Origin: CAYJAD01 sp964370305
GTDB taxonomy: Bacteria > Desulfobacterota > Desulfovibrionia > Desulfovibrionales > Desulfovibrionaceae
Length of the DNA stretch: 14,081 bases
Direction: 5' to 3'
Assembly: GCA_964370305.1 (NCBI GenBank)
Contig: CAYJIU010000055.1
Span: forward strand, 1 to 14,081
The position numbers and the translations under genes were made by a program. The notes below the pieces were generated by a model that made no database searches, was not told the DNA's origin, and worked only from the letters and a program-made list of their open reading frames with translations. Positions 1-7,416 of the stretch are shown here, one piece after another (within the stretch, counting starts at the first letter, position 1; each line of letters opens with the position of its first letter).

Positions 1-231
1 GTGGCTATTTGCTTCGCAAAGGAGGAACTCACGGGGCATGGGTAGCCCACGCTTCGCTTACGGTCTACCCATGCGGCATAGCTCGAATGGTCATTCATTG
101 TTATCAGAGACTGTACTACGTATTAGAAAGCTTTTGGTGCGGGGAGTGCAAAGAGCGATTTTACGGTGTTGTATGGCAAGGCCGTGACTTGCCATACCCC
201 GCAGTGGATCATTTGCGAAGCAAATAGCCAC
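1..231. repeat. Palindrome-rich element bounded by 20-bp inverted repeats
   Basis: Bases 1-20 (GTGGCTATTTGCTTCGCAAA) are the exact reverse complement of 212-231. Inside lie two more perfect 10-bp inverted repeats, 36-45 with 65-74, and 171-180 with 188-197 (stem GTATGGCAAG, 7-nt loop). A further GCCACG/CGTGGC pair at 227-232 and 270-275 overlaps the right end. There is no room for a transposase. A 72-codon open frame crosses the element but has no recognisable protein features and follows the palindromes. This could be a non-autonomous mobile repeat or a structured non-coding element. The left end coincides with the window edge, so the true boundary is unknown. Confidence 0.6.
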
Positions 232-581
232 GTAGGGAGCCAAACACCGCATGAGCGATTTGTGCTACCCGTGGCAAAAGCTTATAATTTTTTACTTTTC
301 TTTCTAATAATTTTTACATTATCATGATAAGATATAATGTTTTTTTAACGACTTAACAGCCCCACGTACTCCCGAAGGGTGTTTTAAACCATCCTTTGTT
401 TTTAGTCAGTACTATAAAATAGTTTTACTTATAGCTAATACTACACATAACATGCTGTAATATAAATTTATTGTTTATTTCGATTGTGTTCAAAATTAGA
501 ATAACGTGCTTCTTGCACAAAAAAATGCATTTTGGTATGTACCAAGTTTATTTGCAGCAAAGAAAATTTAGGGAGGCTTTA
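232..581 (+). promoter_or_regulatory. AT-rich upstream region of the XRE-cupin gene, with possible promoter and operator
   Basis: No convincing gene is seen here. Its left end holds the tail of the palindromic region, up to about 275. A perfect 12-bp palindrome, TTATCATGATAA (319-330), sits directly before a consensus -10 hexamer TATAAT (333-338), but no good -35 lies at the usual distance. The palindrome could be an operator, perhaps for the downstream regulator itself; this is inference. The frame of the 582 gene is open back to 471, but the residues encoded before 582 do not resemble the start of an XRE domain. A Shine-Dalgarno run GGGAGG (571-576) marks 582 as the start. Confidence 0.35.
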
Positions 582-1151
582 ATGGCAACTGAACAAAAAT
601 TGGGCAAAAGGATTAAATCCTTTCGTGAAGATCGCAACATTAGCATAGAGGACATGGGCGAACATACAGGGCTTACAGTGGAATTTTTAACTGCTTTGGA
701 AAATGACAACATATATCCAAGCATTGGGCCTTTGCAAAAAATAGCTCGGGCCTTGGGTGTGCGCTTGGGCACTTTTATGGATGATGAAATCACCCGCGAT
801 CCTATTATTTCTCGTATTGGGGAGCGCAGTGCGGATCTAGCCATGCATAAGGGTAAAAATAGCAATGTGAGTTTTGTATATCATGCTCTTGGTAAGGGTA
901 AGAGTGATCGCAATATGGAGCCATTTCATATTGAAATCATGCCGGATAAGAGTGGAGAGCGGATAACATCTTCGCATCAGGGCGAAGAATTTATGCTTGT
1001 ACTTAAGGGTGAATTACTTGTGGTTTATGGGCGTGAAAGTCATATTTTAAAGCAAGGTGATACCATTTATTATAACTCTATTGTACCACATTATGTGGGT
1101 GCTCATGGTGATGAACCTGCGGAGATTTTGGCAATTATTTATAACCCATAA
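582..1151 (+). CDS. XRE-family transcriptional regulator with C-terminal cupin domain
   Basis: This 189-residue protein is probably a cytoplasmic DNA-binding regulator that senses a small ligand. Residues 8-66 form a Cro/C1-type helix-turn-helix domain (LGKRIKSFREDRNISIEDMG, then a recognition-helix region near TGLTVEFLTALE, ending ALGVRLGTFM). Residues about 125-188 form a small cupin barrel: H132, E136 and G143 match the first cupin motif, and G159 to H170 the second. The start at 582 is chosen for its Shine-Dalgarno sequence GGGAGG (571-576); longer in-frame starts add residues unlike the family. The stop is 20 nt before the acyl-CoA ligase start, so the two genes are probably co-transcribed. 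In this class the HTH-cupin protein usually regulates the adjacent metabolic gene, so an acyl-CoA or fatty acid ligand is plausible but unproven. Confidence 0.9.
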   Translation: MATEQKLGKRIKSFREDRNISIEDMGEHTGLTVEFLTALENDNIYPSIGPLQKIARALGVRLGTFMDDEITRDPIISRIGERSADLAMHKGKNSNVSFVYHALGKGKSDRNMEPFHIEIMPDKSGERITSSHQGEEFMLVLKGELLVVYGRESHILKQGDTIYYNSIVPHYVGAHGDEPAEILAIIYNP

Positions 1152-1171
1152 ATACAAAGGTTGACCTAGGT

Positions 1172-2872
1172 ATGAAAAATAAAGTAGCCGAAAGGCAAAA
1201 ACAATTTGTATTGCGTGAAAAAACCTTAGGGCAAATTTTGGATGAAACCATTGCCAGAATTCCAGATAATGACGCAGTAGTTTATGTTGATCGTGACTAT
1301 CGCCAAACGTGGCGCGAATTTGGAAATACAGTGGACGAACTTGCCAAGGGCCTGATGGGTCTTGGGATTAAGCGCGGAGAAAAGGTTGCAGTTTGGGCCA
1401 CCAACGTACCATATTGGGTAGCTTTGCAATTTGCCACAGCCAAGATTGGGGCCATTTTACTTACGGTAAATACTAACTATCGTGAGCATGAATTGCGCTA
1501 TCTTTTAAAACACTCTGAATGTGAAAATATTTTTATTATTGATAATGTACGTGACCATGATTTTATTCAAACTCTATATACTGTTGTGCCTGAGCTTCGC
1601 ACTCAATCTCGTGATTGTGTACGCTGTCCAAGTTTGCCCAACTTAAAGCGCGTGTTCTTCCTCGGTGTGGAAAAACATCGCGGTATGTATTCCATTCCTG
1701 AAGTGAGAGCCATGTCGGTTATGGTGGATGATGAGGAATACAAAGCCCGCCAAGCTGAGCTTGACCCTTGGGATGTAATTAATATGCAGTATACATCTGG
1801 TACCACGGGCTTTCCCAAGGGCGTTATGCTAACTCATGTGGGCGTTGGCTTAAATGGATATTGGATTGGAGCACATCAAAAATTTACAGATAAAGATCGA
1901 CTCTGCCTAACTGTGCCACTTTTCCACTGCTTTGGGTGTGTACTTGGTGTTTCTGCCTGTGTAAACCATGGCACGACCATGATTATTTTAGAAAACTTTA
2001 ATCCTTTACATATGTTAGAAGCCATTGACTCTGAAAAATGCACTGCCGTATATGGTGTGCCCACCATGTTTATTGCAGCTTTAGAGCATAAGATGTTTAA
2101 GCGTTTTGATGTATCCTCCTTGCGCACTGGCATCATGGCTGGTTCTGTTTGCCCTGAACCACTGATGCGCCGTGTGGTTGATGATATGAATATGAAAGAA
2201 ATAACCATATGTTATGGTTTAACAGAAGGCTCTCCGGTCATGACCCAATCCGATGTAAATGACCCTCTTGATATGCGTTGTGCTACCGTTGGCTGTGCCA
2301 TGCCTGGGATTGAGGTTAGGGTGGCAGACCCTGACACTTGTGAAGAAATGCCGCGCGGCGAAGTGGGCGAAATTATGTGCCGTGGCTATAATGTCATGAA
2401 AGGCTACTATAATATGCCGGAAGAAACGGCCAAAGCCATCACCGAAGACGGTTGGCTACACTCTGGCGACCTTGGCACTATGGATGAAAACGGTTATGTG
2501 ACTGTAACCGGACGTATTAAGGATATGATTATTCGTGGGGGTGAAAATGTATATCCCCGTGAAATTGAAGAGTATTTGCTTGGAATGGACGGCGTGCTTG
2601 ATGTGCAAGTGGTGGCAGTGCCAAGCCATAAATATGGTGAGGAAGTGGGTGCTTTTATTATACCTAAGCCGGGTTATGATATACAGCCAGAAGATGTGCG
2701 CGATTATTGCCGCGGTAAAATATCATGGTTTAAAGTGCCACGCTATATTGCATCCATTGACGGCTTCCCATTAACTGCCAGTGGTAAAATTCAAAAATTC
2801 AAATTACGCGAAATGGCAGGCGAAATGTGGCCAGAAGCCATGGAAGTATCTAAAAGTGCTAGGCGTGCTTAA
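1172..2872 (+). CDS. AMP-forming acyl-CoA synthetase (fatty-acid-CoA ligase type)
   Basis: This 566-residue adenylate-forming enzyme activates a carboxylic acid with ATP to an acyl-AMP and then transfers the acyl group to coenzyme A. The ATP-binding P-loop is at residues 207-217 (YTSGTTGFPKG). The YGLTE motif follows in the middle of the protein. The hinge region GWLHSGDL spans 427-434, followed by GRIKDMIIRGGENVYPREIE from 447. The catalytic lysine of the C-terminal domain is K539 in SGKIQKFKLRE. The length is normal for medium- or long-chain acyl-CoA ligases. The exact acid cannot be told from the sequence. The ATG at 1172 has only a weak ribosome site (AAAGG 1156-1160 or CTAGG just before the start), consistent with translation in an operon with the XRE-cupin gene. 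The 3' end overlaps the likely GTG start of the next gene. Confidence 0.93.
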   Translation: MKNKVAERQKQFVLREKTLGQILDETIARIPDNDAVVYVDRDYRQTWREFGNTVDELAKGLMGLGIKRGEKVAVWATNVPYWVALQFATAKIGAILLTVNTNYREHELRYLLKHSECENIFIIDNVRDHDFIQTLYTVVPELRTQSRDCVRCPSLPNLKRVFFLGVEKHRGMYSIPEVRAMSVMVDDEEYKARQAELDPWDVINMQYTSGTTGFPKGVMLTHVGVGLNGYWIGAHQKFTDKDRLCLTVPLFHCFGCVLGVSACVNHGTTMIILENFNPLHMLEAIDSEKCTAVYGVPTMFIAALEHKMFKRFDVSSLRTGIMAGSVCPEPLMRRVVDDMNMKEITICYGLTEGSPVMTQSDVNDPLDMRCATVGCAMPGIEVRVADPDTCEEMPRGEVGEIMCRGYNVMKGYYNMPEETAKAITEDGWLHSGDLGTMDENGYVTVTGRIKDMIIRGGENVYPREIEEYLLGMDGVLDVQVVAVPSHKYGEEVGAFIIPKPGYDIQPEDVRDYCRGKISWFKVPRYIASIDGFPLTASGKIQKFKLREMAGEMWPEAMEVSKSARRA

Positions 2873-3533
2873 TGCTTTTAAAAAATATGGCACGAAGGCT
2901 TTTATATGCCTTTGTGCCATGAGAGTGCTGACAAAGTCAGCACGACCGATAAATCAAGAGCAGGCGGAGCTTTGCTTCGCCGTGAAGCGATTGATTTTCG
3001 TGCCTTTCCGCTTGGCAGCCTTGCTGACAATAGCGGCGCAAAGCCCGCGAAGTGGGGTTTGTCATCATGTCACGAAGGCTTTTGCATGTCTTTGCGCCAC
3101 ACTTTTAATATATATGCCAACCATGGCTTGCGCGGAGCTTAGAGATTATCCCTTGTTTAGTATTGATATTCCAAAGTCTTGGACTGTGCAGGATGATGGT
3201 AAGGCATATATATTTACTGATTTTAATGAGCAGTGCGTTATTAATATGACTGTAGCACCGCATCAAGGTGCGTCTTATAATGAGCTTGGTATTTTATTAT
3301 ATCAAAGCTTGCAGGGCAAAACCCCTAAGGCTGATGATGACGGTTTTACTTTTTCCCTTGATACCAAGAGTAATGTTGCAAGCACTGCTCGTTTAACCTA
3401 TCAGGGGGAAAATTTTGTTTTGATGGTGGCAAGTGGTACTTGTGCTGACTTCCAAAATATTGTTAAATCCCTTAATATGAAAAATACCGGGCCACGTGCT
3501 TACCCCATCCTAGCCCCTTCACAAACAGAGTAA
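2856..3533 (+). CDS. Small exported protein of unknown function, signal peptide interrupted by an in-frame repeat
   Basis: The mature part, about 132 residues from codon 3135 (ELRDYPLFSIDIPKSW...), is soluble and has two cysteines. It vaguely recalls PsbP/DcrB-like small exported proteins, but I do not recognise it. Just before it is a hydrophobic stretch ending MACA, a good signal-peptidase site. The start is uncertain. GTG at 2856 has GGAAG 9 nt upstream (2842-2846). With the repeat at 2919-3098 removed, it gives a tidy signal peptide: n-region NAFKKYGTK, then AFICLCATLLIYMPTMACA. In the present sequence 180 bp (60 codons) interrupt that signal peptide without a stop or frameshift. Alternatives are GTG 2982 inside the repeat, which encodes its own KRLIFVPFRLAALLTIAA hydrophobic stretch, or ATG 3114. 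It sits 5 nt upstream of the transporter gene and overlaps the ligase by 17 nt. Confidence 0.6.
   Translation: MLGVLNAFKKYGTKAFICLCAMRVLTKSARPINQEQAELCFAVKRLIFVPFRLAALLTIAAQSPRSGVCHHVTKAFACLCATLLIYMPTMACAELRDYPLFSIDIPKSWTVQDDGKAYIFTDFNEQCVINMTVAPHQGASYNELGILLYQSLQGKTPKADDDGFTFSLDTKSNVASTARLTYQGENFVLMVASGTCADFQNIVKSLNMKNTGPRAYPILAPSQTE
2889..3098 (+). repeat. Imperfect 30-bp hairpin direct repeats flanking the palindromic element
   Basis: The stretch 2889-2918 (starting GGCACGAAGGCTTTTATATG) recurs at 3069-3098 (starting GTCACGAAGGCTTTTGCATG), exactly 180 bp later and with about six differences. Each copy can itself form a hairpin (GGCACGAAGGC with GCCTTTGTGCC in the first). Both copies are read in the same frame, encoding TKAFICLCA and TKAFACLCA. 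They bracket the 145-bp core repeat closely on both sides. They may be a target-site duplication or the outer arms of the element; the second core copy, at 7186-7407, lacks these flanks, which favours a duplicated target. Confidence 0.65.
2923..3067 (+). repeat. Dispersed multi-hairpin repeat, short copy (145 bp)
   Basis: This is the plus-strand copy of an element that recurs inverted at 7186-7407. The first 38 bases are identical in both copies and include the perfect hairpin GTGCTGAC-AAA-GTCAGCAC (2925-2943). The last 78 bases match with four differences. Between them this copy has a single base where the other has 78, so it is an internally deleted form, or the other has gained sequence. 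A second hairpin here is GGCGGAGC/GCTTCGCC. It lies inside the open frame of the exported-protein gene and stays open throughout. Confidence 0.85.
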
Positions 3534-3538
3534 ATTTT

Positions 3539-4468
3539 ATGGTTTTTCCCCTATCTGATACCAATAAAGCCTTTGTAAAGCTACACACAGCCATACTTTT
3601 AGCTGGTTTTACCGGCATCATTGGTAAGCTCATTGAAATGGGCGAGATTATGCTTGTGTGGTACCGCATGCTCATGACCACTTTGATTTTTGGGGCTATT
3701 TTGATTTTTCGAGGTAAGTTTGAGCGCATAAGCTTAAAAGACTTTATGAAAATTGGCTTTAGTGGGGTGCTTATTTGTGTGCATTGGCTATTTTTTTATG
3801 CCAGTATTAAGCTTTCTAACGTATCCATTGGGGTGGTTTGTTTTTCACTCATTGGATTTTTTACCGCTATTTTTGAACCTTTATTTTTGCGTACACGTTT
3901 TTCTTGGCGTGAGCTTGCCTACAGTGTGTTAACTTTGTTTGGAGTGCTGCTAATATTTTCCTTTGATGTGCGTTATAGGATGGGTATTCTTGCAGGGATT
4001 ATGGGCGCGCTCCTAGCAGCACTTTATACCATAAGCATTAAGCGTTTTAAGGGCTATAGTGACAATGCTACCTTGCTCTATCAAATGGGGGGTGGAGTAT
4101 TGTTTTTAACGCTTATGCTACCGTTTTTAATAAGCTATTTTGATATTACATATCTTGTACCCACGTTTAAGGACGTAATGCTCCTACTTTGTCTAGCCAC
4201 GTTTTGTACCATAGGTATGAGTTATTTGCTTATCCAATCGTTGCATTATATCTCAGCCTTTACGGTGAATTTGAGCTATAATTTAGAACCAGTGTATAGC
4301 ATTGCCATTGCCATGGCCTTTTTGGGTGAAGCAAGAGAGCTTAACTTTGCTTTCTATGTGGGGCTTGGGGTCATTATTCTTTCTGTATGTTTGCAAAGCA
4401 TTTGGGTTATGCGTGAACAAAAAAGTGAAGTGACGACAAACGCAAATTGTACAGAGGCAAAAACGTAA
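3539..4468 (+). CDS. EamA/DMT-superfamily transporter, ten membrane helices
   Basis: This is a 309-residue inner-membrane protein of the drug/metabolite transporter superfamily. Ten hydrophobic segments can be counted, in two similar halves of five. They start near AILLAGFTGIIGKLI, with helix 4 (IGVVCFSLIGFFTAIFEPLF) and its counterpart helix 9 (NLSYNLEPVYSIAIAMAFLG) carrying the EP motifs typical of EamA domains. The length matches the family. The substrate is unknown; members export amino acids, metabolites or nucleotide-sugar-like compounds. The ATG at 3539 is only 5 nt after the previous stop and lacks a clear Shine-Dalgarno sequence, so it probably depends on translational coupling. A hairpin about 50 nt past the stop ends the plus-strand block. 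Confidence 0.88.
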   Translation: MVFPLSDTNKAFVKLHTAILLAGFTGIIGKLIEMGEIMLVWYRMLMTTLIFGAILIFRGKFERISLKDFMKIGFSGVLICVHWLFFYASIKLSNVSIGVVCFSLIGFFTAIFEPLFLRTRFSWRELAYSVLTLFGVLLIFSFDVRYRMGILAGIMGALLAALYTISIKRFKGYSDNATLLYQMGGGVLFLTLMLPFLISYFDITYLVPTFKDVMLLLCLATFCTIGMSYLLIQSLHYISAFTVNLSYNLEPVYSIAIAMAFLGEARELNFAFYVGLGVIILSVCLQSIWVMREQKSEVTTNANCTEAKT

Positions 4469-4519
4469 CAATCAAGCCACGGCAATATTTATACGTCTGT
4501 GTGATGTTGTTAACAAAAA

Positions 4520-4558
4520 CATGTGGGGGAAAACCATTACCCCACATGCTTATTTTTT
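4520..4558. terminator. Bidirectional intrinsic terminator between the transporter gene and fliW
   Basis: A 9-bp perfect stem CATGTGGGG/CCCCACATG (4520-4528 with 4540-4548) has an 11-nt loop. On the plus strand it is followed by a T-rich run (CTTATTTTTT). On the minus strand it is followed by TTTTTGTTAAC. It therefore fits termination of both converging units, and it starts one base after the fliW stop codon. Confidence 0.85.
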
Positions 4559-5083
4559 ATCTTGTATTTTGTCGGTTTTGTTTTTGGTAGTTTTGTGTTT
4601 TTTTGGTTCCACTTGCTCTTCTTTTGCTACAAGTGTTTTATTGAGGTCTGAAATTAAGACTTGTGTGGGGCCACTATTTTCTGATTGTGGCACCTGCAAG
4701 CCAATGCGGGCGGCATGGTTAACAATGATAGGCCCAACAAGGTTAAGTGCAGTTTCTTCTGGTTTGCCAACGGGTATGGTTACTGTAACAAGCACTGCCA
4801 ATTGACGAATATTTTTTAAGCGTAAAAGTTTTTGTTCTGCATCGCCAACTTTAATCTTAAAATCTTGAATAAAGCTGTAAGGGTCAGCCACTAATAGGCC
4901 CACTTGCGGATTGTCCATGCTTTGCAAAATGAGCAATGGGGCGTCTGGGCGTATTTGAAGCAAGATAAATTCATGCAATCCTTCAAATCCAGCTAAGCCA
5001 CGTGGAAAGTAGATAACTTTATTTTTATCAATACGTCTTACGCCAAGGCGAGTTTGTATGTCTACTTCGTGTTTTCTTGCCAT
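4550..5083 (-). CDS. fliW: Flagellar assembly factor FliW
   Basis: This is a 177-residue cytoplasmic protein of the FliW family. In the established model it binds either flagellin or CsrA: when flagellin is exported, FliW is freed, binds CsrA and relieves repression of flagellar mRNA. Recognisable family segments are the N-terminal TRLGVRRIDKNKVIYFPRGL, then GLAGFEGLHEFILL, the central MDNPQVGLLVADPYSF, and VTVTIPVGKPEETALNLVGP with PIIVNHAARIGLQV. The last 35 residues or so are a lysine-rich, probably flexible tail beyond the usual domain (KKHKTTKNKTDKIQDKK). The start overlaps the csrA 3' end by 22 nt, so the two are co-translated; a GGTGG ribosome site lies 7 nt upstream, inside csrA. Confidence 0.95.
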   Translation of the reverse strand: MARKHEVDIQTRLGVRRIDKNKVIYFPRGLAGFEGLHEFILLQIRPDAPLLILQSMDNPQVGLLVADPYSFIQDFKIKVGDAEQKLLRLKNIRQLAVLVTVTIPVGKPEETALNLVGPIIVNHAARIGLQVPQSENSGPTQVLISDLNKTLVAKEEQVEPKKHKTTKNKTDKIQDKK

Positions 5084-5298
5084 AAATTTGCCACCGTCAA
5101 AAGGTCTTCGTTGCTCGTCTCAATAGCGAGAAGGTTTTCTTCTGTCACACGTTTATATACTTCTTCCCGATAGACGGTTACGTCATCGGGAACATCAATG
5201 CCAAGCTTGATTTGCTTACCTTGCAAACCAAGCACGGTGATGCGTATATTTTCACCCAGATAGAGGCTTTCGCCGGGGCGTCGTGTGAGTATCAGCAT
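5062..5298 (-). CDS. csrA: Carbon storage / translational regulator CsrA
   Basis: This is a 78-residue RNA-binding protein that binds GGA motifs near ribosome sites and usually blocks translation. The start MLILTRRPGESLYLGENIRI and the RNA-contacting VTVYREEVYKRV segment, with R44, are both present. It is longer than the common 61-residue form, by an acidic C-terminal tail from about residue 52. The gene begins 12 nt after flgL; its ribosome site TAGGAA (5303-5308) lies in that gap and itself contains a GGA, so autoregulation is possible (inference). It overlaps fliW, whose product is its antagonist. Confidence 0.96.
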   Translation of the reverse strand: MLILTRRPGESLYLGENIRITVLGLQGKQIKLGIDVPDDVTVYREEVYKRVTEENLLAIETSNEDLLTVANLWQENTK

Positions 5299-5310
5299 AA
5301 AATTCCTATT

Positions 5311-7164
5311 TTATACAAATTGTGATAAGTTAAGCTGCATTATCATAGACGATGATTTAAGCACCGTATTATAGGCAAGCTCTTGTTTTGCCAAGTTATT
5401 TAAAAGCTCGGTTAAGTCTATGTCTTCAGTATAGCTTAAAAGCTCTTGTTGGTCTAGCTTTTCTGCACTGAGCATATCTTCGGCCAAATCAAGTCTATTT
5501 ACAATGCCGCCCACGGTTGTAGCTTGAGTCATTACATGCTCATGGGCCTCTGTAAGGGTTACAAGTGTTTCCGCAATGCCGTCGGAGTCATTATATTCAA
5601 GGTAGGAAATAAGCTCACCCACCACTTCAAATAAATTGGGCCCAGCCACTTCTTGACTATTATATTGTCCGCCAAAAATATCCTTACCCACTTGGTTAGC
5701 AGGGACATAAGTATCCTTCATGATTTCATAACCAAGGTCAGCGCGGTCAGGGTGAATGGTCATTTGCGTGCCAGCGGTTAAAACTCCAGCTCCACCTGTG
5801 GGGGTTGAAAGCTCTAAAAAACCACCCGGCAAAGCAAGACGCGTACTGCCGGCAGGATCTGGAATTTGACTAGAAGCCTGAATCCAAGTGTTACCACCAT
5901 CATTGCTATAGGAATAATTAATAATGGCTCCGGGTACTCCAAGGTCTATGGCAGTGGTGCCATCATCATTGGGGTCAAGGCGAACAAGGGTATTTTGGGC
6001 ATAAGCACCTTGAGCGTTTAATAAAACTGAATTTGCGTCATCTCCAACTATATCCACACGGCGTGGTTGTAAGTCAATACGCGTACCGCCAGCAAGGGTG
6101 CCATCAACAGCATGAGTGCTATCAAGCTCCATGGTTAAGCGATTACCCTGAGCATCGGTAAAGGGTACCTCAACTACGCCATTGGTTGGATTTGGCACCG
6201 TAGCCGTAGCAGTTACAGGCGGAGTAACACCATCGTTATAGTCAATGGTATAGTCAAAGGTAGAGCCTGGATTTCTAAGGTCAGCACCTGGGGGGTCAAT
6301 GGTAAAGGTTATATTATCTGTAATTGTGCCCACTACAGTACTACTAAAACCATCAGGGGTATTGGTGCTTAGGCCGTAAATATTACGATCATTATCATCA
6401 CCCATATACTCTGCTGAGGGATGAATATATAAGAAGGTGCCGTCGTTTGAGTAAATATTATCGGTGAGCGTTGCAGCTGTTACGGTTGTACCTGCGCGCA
6501 TATCAAGGGTAACACCATCCATGGTGATGCTGGTTTGGCCGGCTGCTAGTGTTGCATCAGTCCAAGTTTTGCCACCATCATTGCTCCATTGATAATTAAG
6601 GTCAGCAGCACCGCCTACATCGCCATCGGTTAAAAAGCGTACAGCCATGGTGCTATCGCTACTACCGTTAACGGTAACGGTGGATGTATCAAAATTTTCA
6701 TCCTTACTGGAAATGCTTAATATTTGTTCATAGGCATTAGTTTCATATTTATGACCAGCAAAGAGTGAGTTGCCTGAAAACTCTGTATTGGATAAGTTGA
6801 GAATTTGTCCAAATAATTGTTCTATTTGAAAAGCAATTTGTTCTCTATTTTCAGCAGACATAGTCTCTGTGGCGGCTTGTTCTGCAAGCTCTTTTATGGA
6901 TGCAATGGTTGTGCTTACTTGTTGCAGGGTTGTATCTGTAAGATTAAGCCAGCCGCGGGCTGTATCCACATTGGTTTGATATTGCTCTGTGGCTGCCATG
7001 GTTGCACGAGTATTTAATACAAGGGCAGTGCCTGCAGGGTCATCGGACGGGCGATTAATTTGCTTTTGGGTACCGCCCTGAATATTGGACTCCATAAGCG
7101 CAGATAAGGAAGACTGCATATTATAGAGCGAATTGTCATAAATCATATTATTGGTAACACGCAT
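5311..7164 (-). CDS. flgL: Flagellar hook-associated protein FlgL (HAP3), enlarged form
   Basis: FlgL is secreted through the flagellar export apparatus and joins FlgK to the filament. The conserved N-terminal coiled domain is at residues 1-145 (MRVTNNMIYDNSLYNMQ, then INRPSDDPAGTALVLNTR, and FSGNSLFAGHK). The C-terminal helix is at 505-617, ending KSSSMIMQLNLSQFV. Most FlgL proteins are about 300 residues; this one has 617 because residues 150-490 are a beta-rich, Thr/Asp-rich insertion. That insertion holds two Asp-box motifs, SNDGGKTW (194-201) and SNDGGNTW (420-427), in repeated modules that each end with an AGT-plus-hydrophobic strand. A ribosome site TAGGAG (7171-7176) precedes the ATG. 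The gene is 252 nt downstream of flgK because a palindromic repeat fills the gap, and it is 12 nt upstream of csrA. Confidence 0.95.
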   Translation of the reverse strand: MRVTNNMIYDNSLYNMQSSLSALMESNIQGGTQKQINRPSDDPAGTALVLNTRATMAATEQYQTNVDTARGWLNLTDTTLQQVSTTIASIKELAEQAATETMSAENREQIAFQIEQLFGQILNLSNTEFSGNSLFAGHKYETNAYEQILSISSKDENFDTSTVTVNGSSDSTMAVRFLTDGDVGGAADLNYQWSNDGGKTWTDATLAAGQTSITMDGVTLDMRAGTTVTAATLTDNIYSNDGTFLYIHPSAEYMGDDNDRNIYGLSTNTPDGFSSTVVGTITDNITFTIDPPGADLRNPGSTFDYTIDYNDGVTPPVTATATVPNPTNGVVEVPFTDAQGNRLTMELDSTHAVDGTLAGGTRIDLQPRRVDIVGDDANSVLLNAQGAYAQNTLVRLDPNDDGTTAIDLGVPGAIINYSYSNDGGNTWIQASSQIPDPAGSTRLALPGGFLELSTPTGGAGVLTAGTQMTIHPDRADLGYEIMKDTYVPANQVGKDIFGGQYNSQEVAGPNLFEVVGELISYLEYNDSDGIAETLVTLTEAHEHVMTQATTVGGIVNRLDLAEDMLSAEKLDQQELLSYTEDIDLTELLNNLAKQELAYNTVLKSSSMIMQLNLSQFV

Positions 7165-7185
7165 AATAAACTCCTATCTTGAGTT

Positions 7186-7407
7186 TGATGACAAACCCCA
7201 CTTTGTGGGTTTTGCGCCGCTATTGTCAGCAAAGCTGCCAAGCGGAAAGGCACGAAAATCAATCGCTTCACGGCGCAAGTAAATTGCGCCTATCTCTGCT
7301 CTCTGTATCCGTAAGGTTCGCTTTGCTCACCTAACGGCTATGCCACTTCGTGGCACCCTTAGGGCAGGACTCTTGATTTATCGGTCGTGCTGACTTTGTC
7401 AGCACTC
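7186..7407 (-). repeat. Dispersed multi-hairpin repeat, long copy (222 bp)
   Basis: Read on the minus strand this matches the plus-strand copy at 2923-3067 at both ends (38 identical bases, then 78 with four differences) and has an extra 78-bp internal segment. Hairpins in order are GTGCTGAC-AAA-GTCAGCAC (7387-7405), GTGCCAC-GAA-GTGGCAT, an imperfect CCGTTAGGT/ACCTTACGG stem, GGCGCAA/TTGCGCC, and a final stem around GTGGGGTTT. It fills 222 of the 252 bp between flgK and flgL, leaving the flgL ribosome site just outside. No T-run follows any hairpin, so it does not look like an intrinsic terminator. Confidence 0.88.
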
Positions 7408-7416
7408 CCATTATAC

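Noticed and set aside
9..227. 72-codon open frame on the plus strand
   Set aside because: It coincides with the palindromic element, has no protein-like pattern or good ribosome context, and both ends fall in the terminal inverted repeats.
471..581. Longer start for the XRE-cupin gene
   Set aside because: The extra residues do not resemble the family, and a strong ribosome site immediately precedes 582.
7186..7407. Terminator or attenuator between flgK and flgL
   Set aside because: The hairpins are not followed by T-runs, and the same sequence occurs elsewhere as a repeat.
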